This document shows, one piece after another, positions 16,011 to 23,618 of a stretch of DNA of 32,113 bases. The stretch is taken from the NCBI GenBank assembly GCA_041161475.1, contig JBEAUL010000103.1, positions 1 to 32,113 of the forward strand, written 5' to 3'. Origin of the DNA: JBEAUL01 sp041161475 (GTDB taxonomy: Bacteria; Pseudomonadota; Gammaproteobacteria; UBA6186; Azoamicaceae). Both the position numbers and the translations under genes were made by a program. The first letter of the stretch is position 1. Every line of letters starts with the position of its first letter. A model generated the notes under the pieces. It was given only the letters and a program-made list of their open reading frames with translations. It searched no databases and was not told the DNA's origin.

Positions 16011-16868
16011 TTAAGGTTTGTTTTGCATTAAGATAACCGAGACAGGATTGGGAAGAGGCTCTTGTTCGCTCTGCCACCAAAATTTTTGAGGTTGTACAGT
16101 AACCGGTGTCATGGGTCTATTTTCAAGAATGGCTTGTCGATATTGGGTCAGTATTGCATGTAATGGCGTGGTTTTTTCTAAAACAGGGGACCGGGTCGTT
16201 TGTCCGCATCCTCTGCCTTCAATTGCCAAGAGCTCCGCTGTATGGGCATCATCCCCTGTAAGCACAAAACAATTGTTGTCGTTGGCGTATTTGCGACGGA
16301 GTGTATGTATGGCGTCGGCCTCATCTCCACCGCTAAATTGTAAGCGATATTTAAAAACAATCACAGGCAAAGCGGTATTGTCTAGATAATAGCTGATGCC
16401 ATGCTGGAAATGCGCTGGATCTAAGGCTTCATCATCAGGAGGGCGGATGCAAATAGGAGCTCTACCTAAGATATCTGCTCCGATACTGTTAATGATATGT
16501 TCGTTATACCCCATATATCTTAAGTTATACACCAGTTCATATTGGGTTTGATCGTAGACTTTTTTGTATGTTTTATGGATATCGTATAATGCGACTACTT
16601 CTTCCAGAATATCTTCTTCTGATTTGACTAGATTTCTGCTTTCAGATCTAAAGCGAATGAGGTTTCTGAGCCTTAGTTTAAGCTTAGGCTCAGAAATTCT
16701 AGAAACAGCTTTTTGAAAATTTTTCGACACCAGTGCTAGGTTAGTCAAATCTGTATTAGGAAGATACTGTAATACTTCGTCTTGAAGATCAGGTCCAAGT
16801 GTATCAACTATCGTTAGATGATTAACCGATCTGCTCTCATTCATTGACTTCCACAAATATTGCCACAT
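16011..16868 (-). CDS. F-box-like protein, candidate secreted effector
   Basis: A 285-aa protein. Residues 22-55, from DTLGPDLQDEVLQYL to LALVSKNFQKAV, follow the F-box pattern: L-x-P-x-x-x-x-E-V/L-L-x-x-L, an acidic turn with D-L, then L-A-L-V-S-K-x-F. F-boxes bind Skp1 of the eukaryotic SCF ubiquitin ligase and have no role in bacteria. They are known in bacterial effectors such as Legionella AnkB and LicA. The rest (about 60-285) has no recognised substrate domain; it lacks obvious ankyrin or leucine-rich repeats. AAAGGA seven bases before the ATG fixes the start. The gene is second in a two-gene minus-strand unit, 46 bp after the acidic-tailed protein gene. F-box call rests on pattern reading only. 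Confidence 0.7.
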   Translation of the reverse strand: MWQYLWKSMNESRSVNHLTIVDTLGPDLQDEVLQYLPNTDLTNLALVSKNFQKAVSRISEPKLKLRLRNLIRFRSESRNLVKSEEDILEEVVALYDIHKTYKKVYDQTQYELVYNLRYMGYNEHIINSIGADILGRAPICIRPPDDEALDPAHFQHGISYYLDNTALPVIVFKYRLQFSGGDEADAIHTLRRKYANDNNCFVLTGDDAHTAELLAIEGRGCGQTTRSPVLEKTTPLHAILTQYRQAILENRPMTPVTVQPQKFWWQSEQEPLPNPVSVILMQNKP

Positions 16869-16914
16869 CGATAGATCCTTTCAAGCAATTGGTGCTTTTT
16901 CATATAAAAGACTT

Positions 16915-17832
16915 CTATTTGTATAGAAAACTTCGACTTACTATTTCACATTCTTCATCTTTTTTATCTTGTGATTGTGCCATATACATGCTTTCGCTGT
17001 CTTCCTTTAGCTTGTCTTCTGGTGACAAAATATCGGTTACTTGTTCGTTTAGGCGAAGTCCATCAATTAACATCCAATCGTCTTCTTGCTCGGTAATTGT
17101 GAGACCTAGCTCTATATCATCTTCTCTGTCAATGTATTGTCTCAAATCTGATAGCAATGGATGACTAAACAATTGCTCGCTGAATGATTTATCAATTGAT
17201 TTTATTGAAAAATATTCTAGTTCATGGCTAATGAGGCCATCTTTTTCAGTGATGCAAGTTCTCAGTAGTACACAAACAGTGTGTTCGTTGTCTGACTTTA
17301 GAGTGTTTTCAGTTTCTATATGCATAACATCATTTTTTAAATAAAATTTTTCAAACACGGATATTGAACCATCGGTATTTTTTCTAAATTCTAGGGTGGT
17401 TTTTCCTGTGTTAGAACCTCTGAATATAAACCCTGCCTTAAAAATTTCTTCGATTACTGCAGTTCTTGCCGCAGAGCCAAAGTTGTGTTGATTTGCTTGA
17501 TTCATGATATAGGCTTTTAAAACAGGATTGTAATCAAAAAAGGGAAAAATCTCCTCTTCAACTGTCTTAGTATCTGGAAAGTTGAATATCCTCGTTTTGT
17601 TAGGACGCTCCATACCAAGCAGGTAACGGGTATAGTCAAATTGAGTGAGAGAATAGTCTGCCCACCAAGATTTTGTGTGTTCACTGGCATATCTGTTAGG
17701 GGCTTGTGTGCTTATGATAACCGCCGAGGTTCTCCTTAAGTCCTTTAGGGTAAATTTAAGATCTTTGTTTTTAATTTCAGGGTTATTCAGTCTTTCTTGA
17801 ATGGTTTTTGTTACTGCACTGTGTAATATCAT
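16915..17832 (-). CDS. Protein of unknown function with acidic C-terminal tail
   Basis: A 305-aa hydrophilic protein without membrane segments or a signal peptide. I recognise no domain. The C-terminus is charged and contains K-D-E-E-C-E about ten residues before the end, followed by SRSFLYK. This resembles the E-block of Legionella/Coxiella Dot/Icm substrates, so a secreted role is possible. The upstream GTG at 17886 would add 18 residues, but it lies between the -35 box and the -10 box, so the ATG at 17832 is preferred. Base composition is more AT-rich than in the flanking core genes. It is first in a unit with the F-box gene. Confidence 0.6.
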   Translation of the reverse strand: MILHSAVTKTIQERLNNPEIKNKDLKFTLKDLRRTSAVIISTQAPNRYASEHTKSWWADYSLTQFDYTRYLLGMERPNKTRIFNFPDTKTVEEEIFPFFDYNPVLKAYIMNQANQHNFGSAARTAVIEEIFKAGFIFRGSNTGKTTLEFRKNTDGSISVFEKFYLKNDVMHIETENTLKSDNEHTVCVLLRTCITEKDGLISHELEYFSIKSIDKSFSEQLFSHPLLSDLRQYIDREDDIELGLTITEQEDDWMLIDGLRLNEQVTDILSPEDKLKEDSESMYMAQSQDKKDEECEIVSRSFLYK

Positions 17833-17875
17833 TGTTTTTCTCTGTCTTTTGTTTATTGTTATCTTTCGAACTAAT

Positions 17876-17905
17876 AATTTAATCACTCTATCATCGTAAT
17901 GTCAA
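17876..17905 (-). promoter_or_regulatory. Promoter of the F-box/acidic-tail unit
   Basis: On the minus strand a perfect -35 box TTGACA (17905-17900) is followed after 18 bp by TAAATT (17881-17876). A start near 17869 gives a leader of about 37 bases to the ATG at 17832. The palindrome CAAGATCTTG (17903-17912) overlaps the -35 box, and GATCTT/AAGATC recur as an inverted repeat at 17942-17958, which may be regulator sites. Confidence 0.5.
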
Positions 17906-17984
17906 GATCTTGTTTTTTTGTATATGGATAAACAGTATGCTGATCTTTGATTAAGATCTGGGTCTGCTTAACGATACCTTGTAC

Positions 17985-18014
17985 TTGAGTTTATCGGGGT
18001 AATTGCGGTAAACT
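17985..18014 (+). promoter_or_regulatory. Promoter of the 4.5S RNA gene
   Basis: TTGAGT (17985-17990), an 18-bp spacer and TAAACT (18009-18014) lie eight bases before the predicted 5' end of the RNA at 18023. The spacing suits a start at that guanine. Confidence 0.5.
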
Positions 18015-18022
18015 GCCTTCCA

Positions 18023-18130
18023 GGTAATCCACTTGGTTTCTTAGCAACTAAGTCTCGCAAACCCCGCCAGGTCCGGAAGGAAGCAACGGTAGCGAAAACT
18101 GGTGTGCTAAGAGGGGCTGAGTGGGTTGCC
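18023..18130 (+). ncRNA. ffs: 4.5S signal recognition particle RNA
   Basis: The highly conserved SRP domain IV core, CCAGGTCCGGAAGGAAGCA with the GGAA tetraloop, is at about 18067-18085. The ends pair as one long hairpin: GGTAATCCAC (18023-18032) with GTGGGTTGCC (18121-18130), and inner TTAGCA with TGCTAA. The length of about 108 nt matches the bacterial 4.5S type without an Alu domain. It binds Ffh and targets nascent membrane proteins to the Sec translocon. It lies directly upstream of dnaX. Confidence 0.93.
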
Positions 18131-18173
18131 ACTTCGTTTAAGTCACCCTATCAACACACATGCAGATATATCC

Positions 18174-19886
18174 ATGACACAGCTTGCCTTAACCCGAAAA
18201 TGGCGCCCTAGGCACCTAACGGCTTTGGTGGGACAAGCGCCAACCGTAAAAATTTTGACGCGCGCTTTAAACACCCTGCAGTTGCATCATGCCTATTTGT
18301 TTACTGGGACGCGTGGTGTCGGTAAGACCACCTTGGCGCGTATTTTAGCCAAATGTCTTAACTGTGAGCAAGGTATCTCTGCAGAACCCTGTGAGCGTTG
18401 TCAGACCTGTATGGCCATGAATGCGGGCAATTGTGTTGATTTAATGGAAATAGATGCGGCCTCTCGCACCAAAGTCGAAGATACCAGAGAATTGCTAGAG
18501 CATGTCGCCTATTCCCCGGTGCAATCTCGTTTTAAAATTTATTTGATTGATGAAGTGCATATGCTGTCGAATCACAGTTTTAATGCGCTTTTAAAAACAT
18601 TAGAAGAACCACCTGCCCATGTGAAATTTTTGTTTGCAACAACAGAGCCACAAAAATTACCTGTCACAGTATTATCTAGGTGCTTGCAATTTCATTTAAG
18701 ACCGGTGCCATTGCCTGATATGATTGCGCAGCTGGCTTATATTGCAGAACAAGAAGGGGTTTCTTATGAACCCTTGGCCCTAACAGAAATGGCCCGCGCA
18801 GCCCAAGGCAGTTTACGTGATGCAGAAAGTTTGCTCGAGCAAGCGATGTTATACCGATCTGACGAAGCGCCCATCACCGTAGAGGATGTACGTGTGATGT
18901 TGGGTTTGGTCCCCAGACAACGTGTATTGGCTTTGCTCAAAGCGCTTTCTAAGCGAGATGTTGATGAACTCTTGCATCTGGTTGCAGAGTTGCACGATTT
19001 AGCCCCAAATTATGAGGCAATTTTAGCGGAATTATTGTCTGTATTGCATCAACTCACCGTTGCCCAGTTGGCACCCAGAACGGTCGATGCAACTTTGCCA
19101 GAGTATGGTGATTTGCTTACCTTGATGAAGGCTTTTTTATCTGAAGAATTACAGTTGTATTACGATATTGGGGTGATGGGGCAAAAACAGCTGCCCTATG
19201 CGCCCGAGCCACGTTTAGGGTTTGAGATGATTTTACTGCGGATGTTTGCGTTTCGCCCAGGACAAGTCGCGAAATTGCAGCTACCTCGAGCAACGCAGAC
19301 AAGCGCGACCAAACCACAACAGCAATCGGCTTCTGTCGCGAGCTTTAAAACGCCACCAGTAGTAACACAACAGCCATTATCAAAGTCTGTTGAACAAGAA
19401 ATAGAAAAGCCGATCAGCCCTTCGAATGAAACAGTCCATACGGGTGAAATTATGCCACCTGAATCGACCAAAGTGGTGCCGATTGAATCTGAAGGCAAAA
19501 AAGCCTGGCTAATGCGTTGGCAACAATTGATTGGGCAATTGGGTATACAAGGGTTGTTAAAACAAATTGCAGACAATTGTGTTGTGCATCATTGGACTGA
19601 AAAGCACATTGATTTATGGCTGGATGAATCACAGCGCCCATTGTTTCAAAAACGACATGAACTGGAGCTACAAAAACGCTTAACGCAAGCATTACAGCGT
19701 TCCTTAACATTAAAAATTACTTTTCATTGCTTAGACAGTTTGCCTGACAAATCGATTGCACAGGTATCGTTTGAACAACAACAAGTCGCCACCCAAGAAG
19801 CTGTCCAGCAGATTCAATCCGATGCGAATATACAGACTTGGGTGAATGATTTTCAGGCCAGAGTAGAGTCTATAGCCCCTAAGTAA
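18174..19886 (+). CDS. dnaX: DNA polymerase III subunits gamma/tau
   Basis: A 570-aa clamp-loader ATPase. The start MTQLALTRKWRPRHL is typical; a TTG at 18126 would lie inside the SRP RNA and is rejected. Walker A GTRGVGKT is at 44-51. The zinc-binding cysteines are C60-x2-C63...C72-x2-C75-x2-C78. Walker B/DExx is IDEVHML (about 125-131), and the sensor ATTEPQKLPVTVLSRC follows. Domain III ends near residue 370. A Q/S/T/P-rich linker leads to the tau-specific C-terminal part that contacts the polymerase alpha subunit. It loads the beta clamp at the replication fork. A run of six A's at 19497-19502 sits in the linker, but not in the E. coli slippage frame. The ybaB gene follows. Confidence 0.95.
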   Translation: MTQLALTRKWRPRHLTALVGQAPTVKILTRALNTLQLHHAYLFTGTRGVGKTTLARILAKCLNCEQGISAEPCERCQTCMAMNAGNCVDLMEIDAASRTKVEDTRELLEHVAYSPVQSRFKIYLIDEVHMLSNHSFNALLKTLEEPPAHVKFLFATTEPQKLPVTVLSRCLQFHLRPVPLPDMIAQLAYIAEQEGVSYEPLALTEMARAAQGSLRDAESLLEQAMLYRSDEAPITVEDVRVMLGLVPRQRVLALLKALSKRDVDELLHLVAELHDLAPNYEAILAELLSVLHQLTVAQLAPRTVDATLPEYGDLLTLMKAFLSEELQLYYDIGVMGQKQLPYAPEPRLGFEMILLRMFAFRPGQVAKLQLPRATQTSATKPQQQSASVASFKTPPVVTQQPLSKSVEQEIEKPISPSNETVHTGEIMPPESTKVVPIESEGKKAWLMRWQQLIGQLGIQGLLKQIADNCVVHHWTEKHIDLWLDESQRPLFQKRHELELQKRLTQALQRSLTLKITFHCLDSLPDKSIAQVSFEQQQVATQEAVQQIQSDANIQTWVNDFQARVESIAPK

Positions 19887-19914
19887 ACAGCAATATGAAC
19901 GGAGATAGTATCAC

Positions 19915-20229
19915 ATGAATCCCTTTGATTTATTAAAGAACCAGATGGGCAATTGGCAAGACATGCTAAAAAAACAACAAGAAGCCTTAGAACACACAGA
20001 AGTCACTGGTGAAGCCGGGGCAACAGGCGTTGGTCGTGTCACCATAAAAATGAATGGACGTTTTCAGGTCAAACAACTGTTGATTGATGATGACGCATGG
20101 AAAGAAGGAAACGCCTTTGTGACTGAATTAACTTGCGCTGCTTTTAATGATGCGGTCATAAAAGTGTTTGAAAAAAATCAAGGTCAAATGAGCAGTTTAA
20201 TGAGTGGAATGGGTTTTTCTGGGAAATAA
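19915..20229 (+). CDS. ybaB: YbaB/EbfC nucleoid-associated protein
   Basis: A 104-aa protein of the YbaB/EbfC family, a small DNA-binding dimer that coats the nucleoid. Family features are the start NPFDLLKNQ, a helical segment, and TGEAGATGVGRVTIKMNGRFQVKQLLIDD (residues about 34-62, interrupted here for reading), then DAVIKV near the C-terminus. Length is normal. It stands between dnaX and recR, the conserved gammaproteobacterial order; GGAG precedes the ATG, and recR starts three bases after its stop. Confidence 0.92.
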   Translation: MNPFDLLKNQMGNWQDMLKKQQEALEHTEVTGEAGATGVGRVTIKMNGRFQVKQLLIDDDAWKEGNAFVTELTCAAFNDAVIKVFEKNQGQMSSLMSGMGFSGK

Positions 20230-20232
20230 TGC

Positions 20233-20856
20233 GTGAGCTTTAGTCCTCTTATTCAACAATTGATTCATGCATTGCGTTGTTTGCCTGGTGTGGGAACCAA
20301 ATCCGCGCAACGCATGGCTCTGCATCTCTTGGCGCATAACCGTATTGGCGCAAAACGTTTGGCTACTGTGTTAAACGAAGCCATGGATAAGGTTGATTAT
20401 TGCCAACAGTGCAGAACACTGTGTGAAGAACCGCTTTGTCATATTTGTGCTCACTCGAATAGAGATCGAGCTTTGTTGTGCGTTATAGAGTCTGTTGCAG
20501 ATATTGCCGTGATTGAACAGACCGGAGATTATCGAGGCTTATATTTTGTTTTGCATGGACATTTGTCTCCGATATCAGGGATTGGTCCAGAAGAGATTGG
20601 TATTCCTTTGTTCAGACAACGTTTACAACAGGAATCTTTTCGTGAAATTGTGCTGGCAACCAATCCCACTGCCGAAGGTGAAACCACGGCGTATTATCTC
20701 GCTAAATGTTTGGAAGAGCATCAGGAAACCTATCCAGATGACAAGATAACTGTAACACGTATTGCACATGGTGTGCCCTTGGGTGGCGAACTGGGTTATT
20801 TAGATGGCGGTACCATCGCCAGAGCCATGTTGGCTCGCACAGTGATGCGTGCTTAA
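20233..20856 (+). CDS. recR: Recombination mediator RecR
   Basis: A 207-aa protein with the helix-hairpin-helix start RCLPGVGTKSAQRMALHLL (about 14-32), a four-cysteine zinc finger C57-x2-C60...C66/C69/C72 region (CQQCRTLCEEPLCHIC), and a Toprim domain from about 80 (LLCVIESVADIAVIEQTG). The end RIAHGVPLGGELGYLDGGTIARAM is a Walker-B-like signature conserved in RecR. With RecF/RecO it loads RecA on gapped DNA. Start is GTG. Length is normal (about 200). It is the last gene of the dnaX-ybaB-recR block. Confidence 0.95.
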   Translation: MSFSPLIQQLIHALRCLPGVGTKSAQRMALHLLAHNRIGAKRLATVLNEAMDKVDYCQQCRTLCEEPLCHICAHSNRDRALLCVIESVADIAVIEQTGDYRGLYFVLHGHLSPISGIGPEEIGIPLFRQRLQQESFREIVLATNPTAEGETTAYYLAKCLEEHQETYPDDKITVTRIAHGVPLGGELGYLDGGTIARAMLARTVMRA

Positions 20857-20911
20857 ACTGCCAGACCCCATTGCGTTAACAGCGTGTTACAGATTATGAT
20901 GGCTCATATGG

Positions 20912-22630
20912 ATGGATCCAAATACGAGATATGTACCTGTGAATACGCCCTCATCGCCTGCCCATGCCACGCCCGCTATTTATAATGGCATATTGCAAAT
21001 TACCTATCAATCAAATACAGCCGGAAATTATACAGCCACTTTTCTAGTAGCTGATGCAGGCATGTTGCACATCTATTTTTCTGTTCCAACTTCACTCGTA
21101 TGGGGACCAAATGAGCTCGCGGCCAATGCTGGGGGTGCTATTCCGAGTTATCATCATGCGGTGCCCGTGCGTAAAAGCGATTTTCTCAGCGCTGGTGCAA
21201 ATTTTTATGTGCAATTTGGTATTTCGTTCTCGCAACAGGCGCCTAGTGTGATGGTTATTTTTGAAGATCTGGGATTTACCCCAGGTATTGTGTCACCAGT
21301 ACCAACACCAGTACCAACGTCAGCAATAACAGTATCCGTAGAACCGCTCGTATTGGCTACATCGCTATCGCCATCTATGGCTGGTTTTAGTTACGAAAAA
21401 AACAAGATTAATACGCCCATTTTTAGAAGCAGCAATACAAATCTGGTGAATCTTTTTAAATTAATTGGTCCTTCTGTGTTTAGAATTGGTGGCAATTCGG
21501 TAGAAAAAACACCGTGGAATGCATCTGGTCTAGGATCGGTTGCAGGAGAAGTTGCCCCAAATGATATCATAAGCTTGGCTAATTTTATTAAAGCGACTGA
21601 TTGGACGGTCATTTATGGGCTAAGCTTGGCTAAATCCACACCAGCGGCAGCGGCTGCAGAAGCACAATGTGCGGCTAACGCATTTGGCAGTCATCTACTC
21701 GGCTTTGAAATTGGAAATGAGCCCGATCTGTACTATCGAAATGGACTAAAACCCTCTACGTATACCTTTTCGGATTTTCTTTCAGAGTGGAATGCATGCG
21801 CGAATGCAATATTGGCGACTGTACCACATGCGGTCTTCACTGGGCCCGCTCCGTCTTATAATTATAAACAGTTTACCATTCCATTTGCCGCGGCTGTTAA
21901 GCAACGCATATCGCTACTGACACACCATTACTATAGAGCAGATGGAAAGTCGTCTACGTCTACCATGGACCTCCTCTTGTCTTCCGATTCTGGTTTATTA
22001 ACTGAATTGGCTGCATTCTCATCAGCGATAAAAAGTAATAACATCCAGGGATACCGGCTTGCAGAGTGTAATTCATTTTACAATGGTGGAGCCCCTGGTA
22101 TCAGTAATGGGTTTGGAACCGCGTTATGGACCATTGACTTTTTATTTAAAAATGCATTGTATGGATCATCAGGTGTTAATTTTCATGGAGGAGGCGGTGG
22201 AACCGGTTATACACCGATTGCCGATAATAACGGGAAGGTGGTTGAAGTACGCCCAGTGTATTATGGCATGCTTTTATTTTCTATGGCAGCAAATGGCACT
22301 ATGCTTAAAACCGCGATGACTGGCAATACCAATTTATTTTCAGCTTATGCCAGTCAATCGGCTACTGGTACCCTAAGTGTCGTATTAAACAACAAAAATA
22401 CCACTGCAGAAACTGTTTCGGTTATTTCATTAAATAAAATAACGAAATCAAAGGGCATTTTACTGACAGCGAGCTCATTGAATGCGACATCAGGTTACAC
22501 TTTGGGTGGTTCGACCATAGGCGTTAATGGCAGCTGGTCACCTGTGTCTACCGTGTCCGTTGCTGTGTCAGGTAATACAGCCCGTTTAACGGTGCCGGCA
22601 GGAAGCGCCATACTCCTGACTTTGTCATAG
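20912..22630 (+). CDS. GH79-type glycoside hydrolase (beta-glucuronidase/heparanase-like)
   Basis: A 572-aa protein. Residues 1-125 form a beta-rich N-terminal module without assignment. A P/T linker (about 129-139, SPVPTPVPTS) leads to a clan-GH-A barrel with SVFRIGGNS and the acid/base in FEIGNEPDLY (E270). The likely nucleophile is E385 in RLAECNSF. Their spacing of 115 residues is close to that known for GH79 enzymes. The end, VSGNTARLTVPAGSAILLTLS (broken at 20), fits the GH79 C-terminal beta domain. Such enzymes cleave glucuronides or heparan-sulfate-type chains. There is no signal peptide: an in-frame stop stands at 20897-20899, 15 bp before the ATG, and no strong ribosome-binding site is visible. 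The 3' end overlaps the convergent EamA gene by 136 bp. Confidence 0.75.
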   Translation: MDPNTRYVPVNTPSSPAHATPAIYNGILQITYQSNTAGNYTATFLVADAGMLHIYFSVPTSLVWGPNELAANAGGAIPSYHHAVPVRKSDFLSAGANFYVQFGISFSQQAPSVMVIFEDLGFTPGIVSPVPTPVPTSAITVSVEPLVLATSLSPSMAGFSYEKNKINTPIFRSSNTNLVNLFKLIGPSVFRIGGNSVEKTPWNASGLGSVAGEVAPNDIISLANFIKATDWTVIYGLSLAKSTPAAAAAEAQCAANAFGSHLLGFEIGNEPDLYYRNGLKPSTYTFSDFLSEWNACANAILATVPHAVFTGPAPSYNYKQFTIPFAAAVKQRISLLTHHYYRADGKSSTSTMDLLLSSDSGLLTELAAFSSAIKSNNIQGYRLAECNSFYNGGAPGISNGFGTALWTIDFLFKNALYGSSGVNFHGGGGGTGYTPIADNNGKVVEVRPVYYGMLLFSMAANGTMLKTAMTGNTNLFSAYASQSATGTLSVVLNNKNTTAETVSVISLNKITKSKGILLTASSLNATSGYTLGGSTIGVNGSWSPVSTVSVAVSGNTARLTVPAGSAILLTLS

Positions 22631-23565
22631 CCTTTCCATTCATGCCATGCAGAAAGACCGGAACTGATGAATATCAGTGCCATGCCAAGCAGGGGTGTGC
22701 TGGTGGGCCATTCTTGAAAAGCGAAGTACCCAATACAGGTGCTCATAAAAAATTTTAAAAATCCAAAAGGCATTAAGAAAGTTACTTCGGCCAGCTGGTA
22801 CGCTTTTGCAAAAGACAAGTGTGCCATTGCAGCCAAGGCCCCAGCACACATGAGCCAACATAATTGCGTGAAGGTTGGTAAATAAAATGTGCCAGCCAGT
22901 ATATCGTTGAGACAAAACAGTAACGATACCGGTGTCATAAATACCAACAGATAGATCGCCAATGACTCGGGTGATTCGCCACGCATGGCTAAACGCCGTG
23001 TTAAGATTTTGTTAAACGCAAAGACAATTGCAGAAGTAATGGGAAAAATAACAGCAAACCCTAGGCTTGGGGCAGTATCGCTAAATAGCGCAATATCGGG
23101 TCTAGAAATAATAAAAGCACCGATTAAACTGAATAAAATGGCATTCACTCTTGGCCAAGAAATATGTTCTTTGAGCAGAAAAAAGGCGCCAACGGTGGTA
23201 AAAATAGGTCCCGTAAAATTCAAAGAAACGGCTTGAGCCAACGGCATTTGTTTGACTGCTTCGTACCACAGAAGTAAACCAAATACCGCTGTAACCACGC
23301 GGACCAGATGAAGCGTTTTGTTTGTGCTTTTTAGGCGGTGTAGGCCCATAGACCAGATAACTGGCAATAAAAACAGTGTTCCAAAGATGTTTTGAAAAAA
23401 ATTAACCGAAGCGGTTGAAAGTATGGGGGCTTCTGAGAGACTCTGTATTGCGGTAAGGTGTCGGACAACCCCGTTAATTCCGGCAAAACAGGCGCAAGAC
23501 ACCAGCTTCCAAAAAATGGCAAGCGCAGTAGAATATGTGTGAGACGGTGTGTGTACTATGGACAT
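22495..23565 (-). CDS. EamA-family (DMT) transporter with extended tail
   Basis: A 356-aa inner-membrane protein with ten hydrophobic helices arranged as two EamA repeats. Signatures include LWYEAVKQMPLAQAVSLNFTGPIF (first repeat) and AHLSFAKAYQLAEVTFLMPFGF (second repeat), where A-x-A/S-x-x-x-x-x-P closes each repeat. Members export or exchange metabolites; related proteins in intracellular bacteria import S-adenosylmethionine, but no substrate can be assigned. The transporter fold ends near GLSAWHEWKG. The last 45 residues are hydrophilic and encoded opposite the GH79 3' end, longer than usual for the family. It diverges from rlmJ, 53 bp away. Confidence 0.85.
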   Translation of the reverse strand: MSIVHTPSHTYSTALAIFWKLVSCACFAGINGVVRHLTAIQSLSEAPILSTASVNFFQNIFGTLFLLPVIWSMGLHRLKSTNKTLHLVRVVTAVFGLLLWYEAVKQMPLAQAVSLNFTGPIFTTVGAFFLLKEHISWPRVNAILFSLIGAFIISRPDIALFSDTAPSLGFAVIFPITSAIVFAFNKILTRRLAMRGESPESLAIYLLVFMTPVSLLFCLNDILAGTFYLPTFTQLCWLMCAGALAAMAHLSFAKAYQLAEVTFLMPFGFLKFFMSTCIGYFAFQEWPTSTPLLGMALIFISSGLSAWHEWKGYDKVRSMALPAGTVKRAVLPDTATDTVDTGDQLPLTPMVEPPKV

Positions 23566-23618
23566 CGTGTATAATGCCTACAAGATTCTTATAATAGCCT
23601 GTGTGTCGTCAATTATAC

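Noticed and set aside
17833..17886. GTG start giving 18 more residues to the acidic-tailed protein
   Set aside because: The codon lies between the predicted -35 and -10 boxes, upstream of the transcription start.
18126..18173. Earlier TTG start for dnaX
   Set aside because: It lies inside the 3' strand of the SRP RNA and the added residues do not match DnaX N-termini.
19491..19515. A6 run in dnaX as a programmed frameshift site making gamma
   Set aside because: The codon phase is AAA-AAA-G, not the E. coli A-AAA-AAG phase, and a -1 shift would run about 30 codons before a stop. A +1 shift would stop quickly, but nothing else supports it.
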